From Paenibacillus solani (GTDB lineage Bacteria; Bacillota; Bacilli; Paenibacillales; Paenibacillaceae), in the NCBI RefSeq assembly GCF_001277345.1, contig NZ_LIUT01000001.1, positions 997,082 through 1,061,081 on the forward strand: a DNA stretch of 64,000 nt. Reading direction: 5' to 3'. Both the position numbers and the translations under genes were made by a program. The stretch's first letter is position 1. Every line of letters starts with the position of its first letter. Positions 63,366-64,000 of this stretch are shown piece after piece. The notes beneath the pieces were generated by a model. It was not told the DNA's origin, did no database searches, and saw nothing but the letters and a program-made list of their open reading frames with translations.

Positions 63366-63652
63366 CAAAGTTCATATCGAGAAAAGCATGGAAGGACATC
63401 AGTAGAAGGTGGAGTATTCGTTTCCAGAGAGTCGGTGGCAGCTGCAAACCGATAACGAACCCCTTTGAATTACCGTCTGGAGCTGACCGGGGGAAAAAGC
63501 AGCATCTTTTGGCTGCCTGAAGTAGTCCGGTTCCGGGATGACACTCCCGTTATGGAAATGAAGTGAAAGTCCGCTTCCATCAGAACGGATTTTAATTAGG
63601 GTGGTAACGCGAGCGCTCCTACTCGTCCCTTGGGATGAGCAGGAGCTTTTTT
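63366..63652 (+). promoter_or_regulatory. tyrosine T-box leader
   Basis: A T-box riboswitch. The conserved TTAATTAGGGTGGTAACGCG is at about 63591-63611; the terminator hairpin GCTCCTACTCGTCCC (63615-63629) pairs with GGGATGAGCAGGAGC (63632-63646), followed by TTTTTT. The likely specifier is TAC (63471-63473) in TTTGAATTACCG, a Tyr codon, as expected for tyrS. Uncharged tRNA-Tyr would bind and prevent termination. Confidence 0.9.
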
Positions 63653-63667
63653 GCGTTCATACTATAA

Positions 63668-64000
<333 letters not shown>

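Overview
The window looks like a chromosomal segment of a Paenibacillus-type Firmicute. Evidence: strong AGGAGG-type ribosome-binding sites, many GTG/TTG starts, a YesM/YesN-type two-component pair feeding an LplB/LplC-type sugar ABC importer, bacilliform neighbours (ytxJ, ccpA, acuA, acsA, tyrS), a Bacillus-type LexA box, and a tyrosine T-box leader. No phage, insertion sequence, integrase or CRISPR array was seen.

Layout. 1-6157: tRNA genes (fMet cut by the window edge, CAU-anticodon Ile/Met, Leu-UAA), two decayed tRNA copies, an SOS-boxed small gene, several very small proteins, a TetR/MFS efflux pair sharing an operator, and a secreted polysaccharide deacetylase. 6293-9008: uracil-DNA glycosylase, an AI-2E-family membrane protein and an L,D-transpeptidase. 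9186-30857: a large catabolic island made of sensor kinase, AraC-type response regulator, lipoprotein sugar-binding protein, two permeases and six glycoside hydrolases (GH3, a frameshifted GH38, GH125, a large clan GH-A enzyme, a second GH38, GH20). All hydrolases lack signal peptides, so the proposed logic is import of a mannose/GlcNAc-containing oligosaccharide and stepwise trimming in the cytoplasm, which resembles N-glycan use. 31002-35220: a small protein, a second (exported) L,D-transpeptidase, a GNAT enzyme and an ABC-2 exporter.

35264-36894: an agr-like peptide-signalling cassette. A promoter carrying a LexA-like box and a structured leader precede a kinase-less six-helix membrane protein, an AgrB-like peptidase, and an unlisted 46-residue AgrD-like propeptide with a probable Ser-lactone core. 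No histidine kinase or response regulator is attached. This is the best candidate for an undescribed system here.

37245-49623: mostly housekeeping and small genes (lipoproteins, tRNA-Val, DUF3892, MBL hydrolase, DUF1292, arginine decarboxylase, YktB, 6-phosphogluconate dehydrogenase, shikimate kinase, rhodanese, an atypical EPSP synthase, CoA-binding protein). 49816-64000: carbon-flow genes: a GlcNAc-type PTS permease overlapping enzyme I, PfpI-like protein, ytxJ, ccpA, mtnN, divergent acuA/acsA with a cre-like site, a class A penicillin-binding protein with Fn3 repeats, and a T-box-controlled tyrS that runs off the window.

Stretches above about 300 bases without a protein gene are 5226-5527 (possible tRNA promoter), 5614-6292 (terminators, a candidate small RNA with a tRNA-Leu 3' half), 35221-35608 (promoter and structured leader), 36895-37244 (one terminator) and 37581-37932 (tRNA-Val and terminator). 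63234-63685 holds the T-box.
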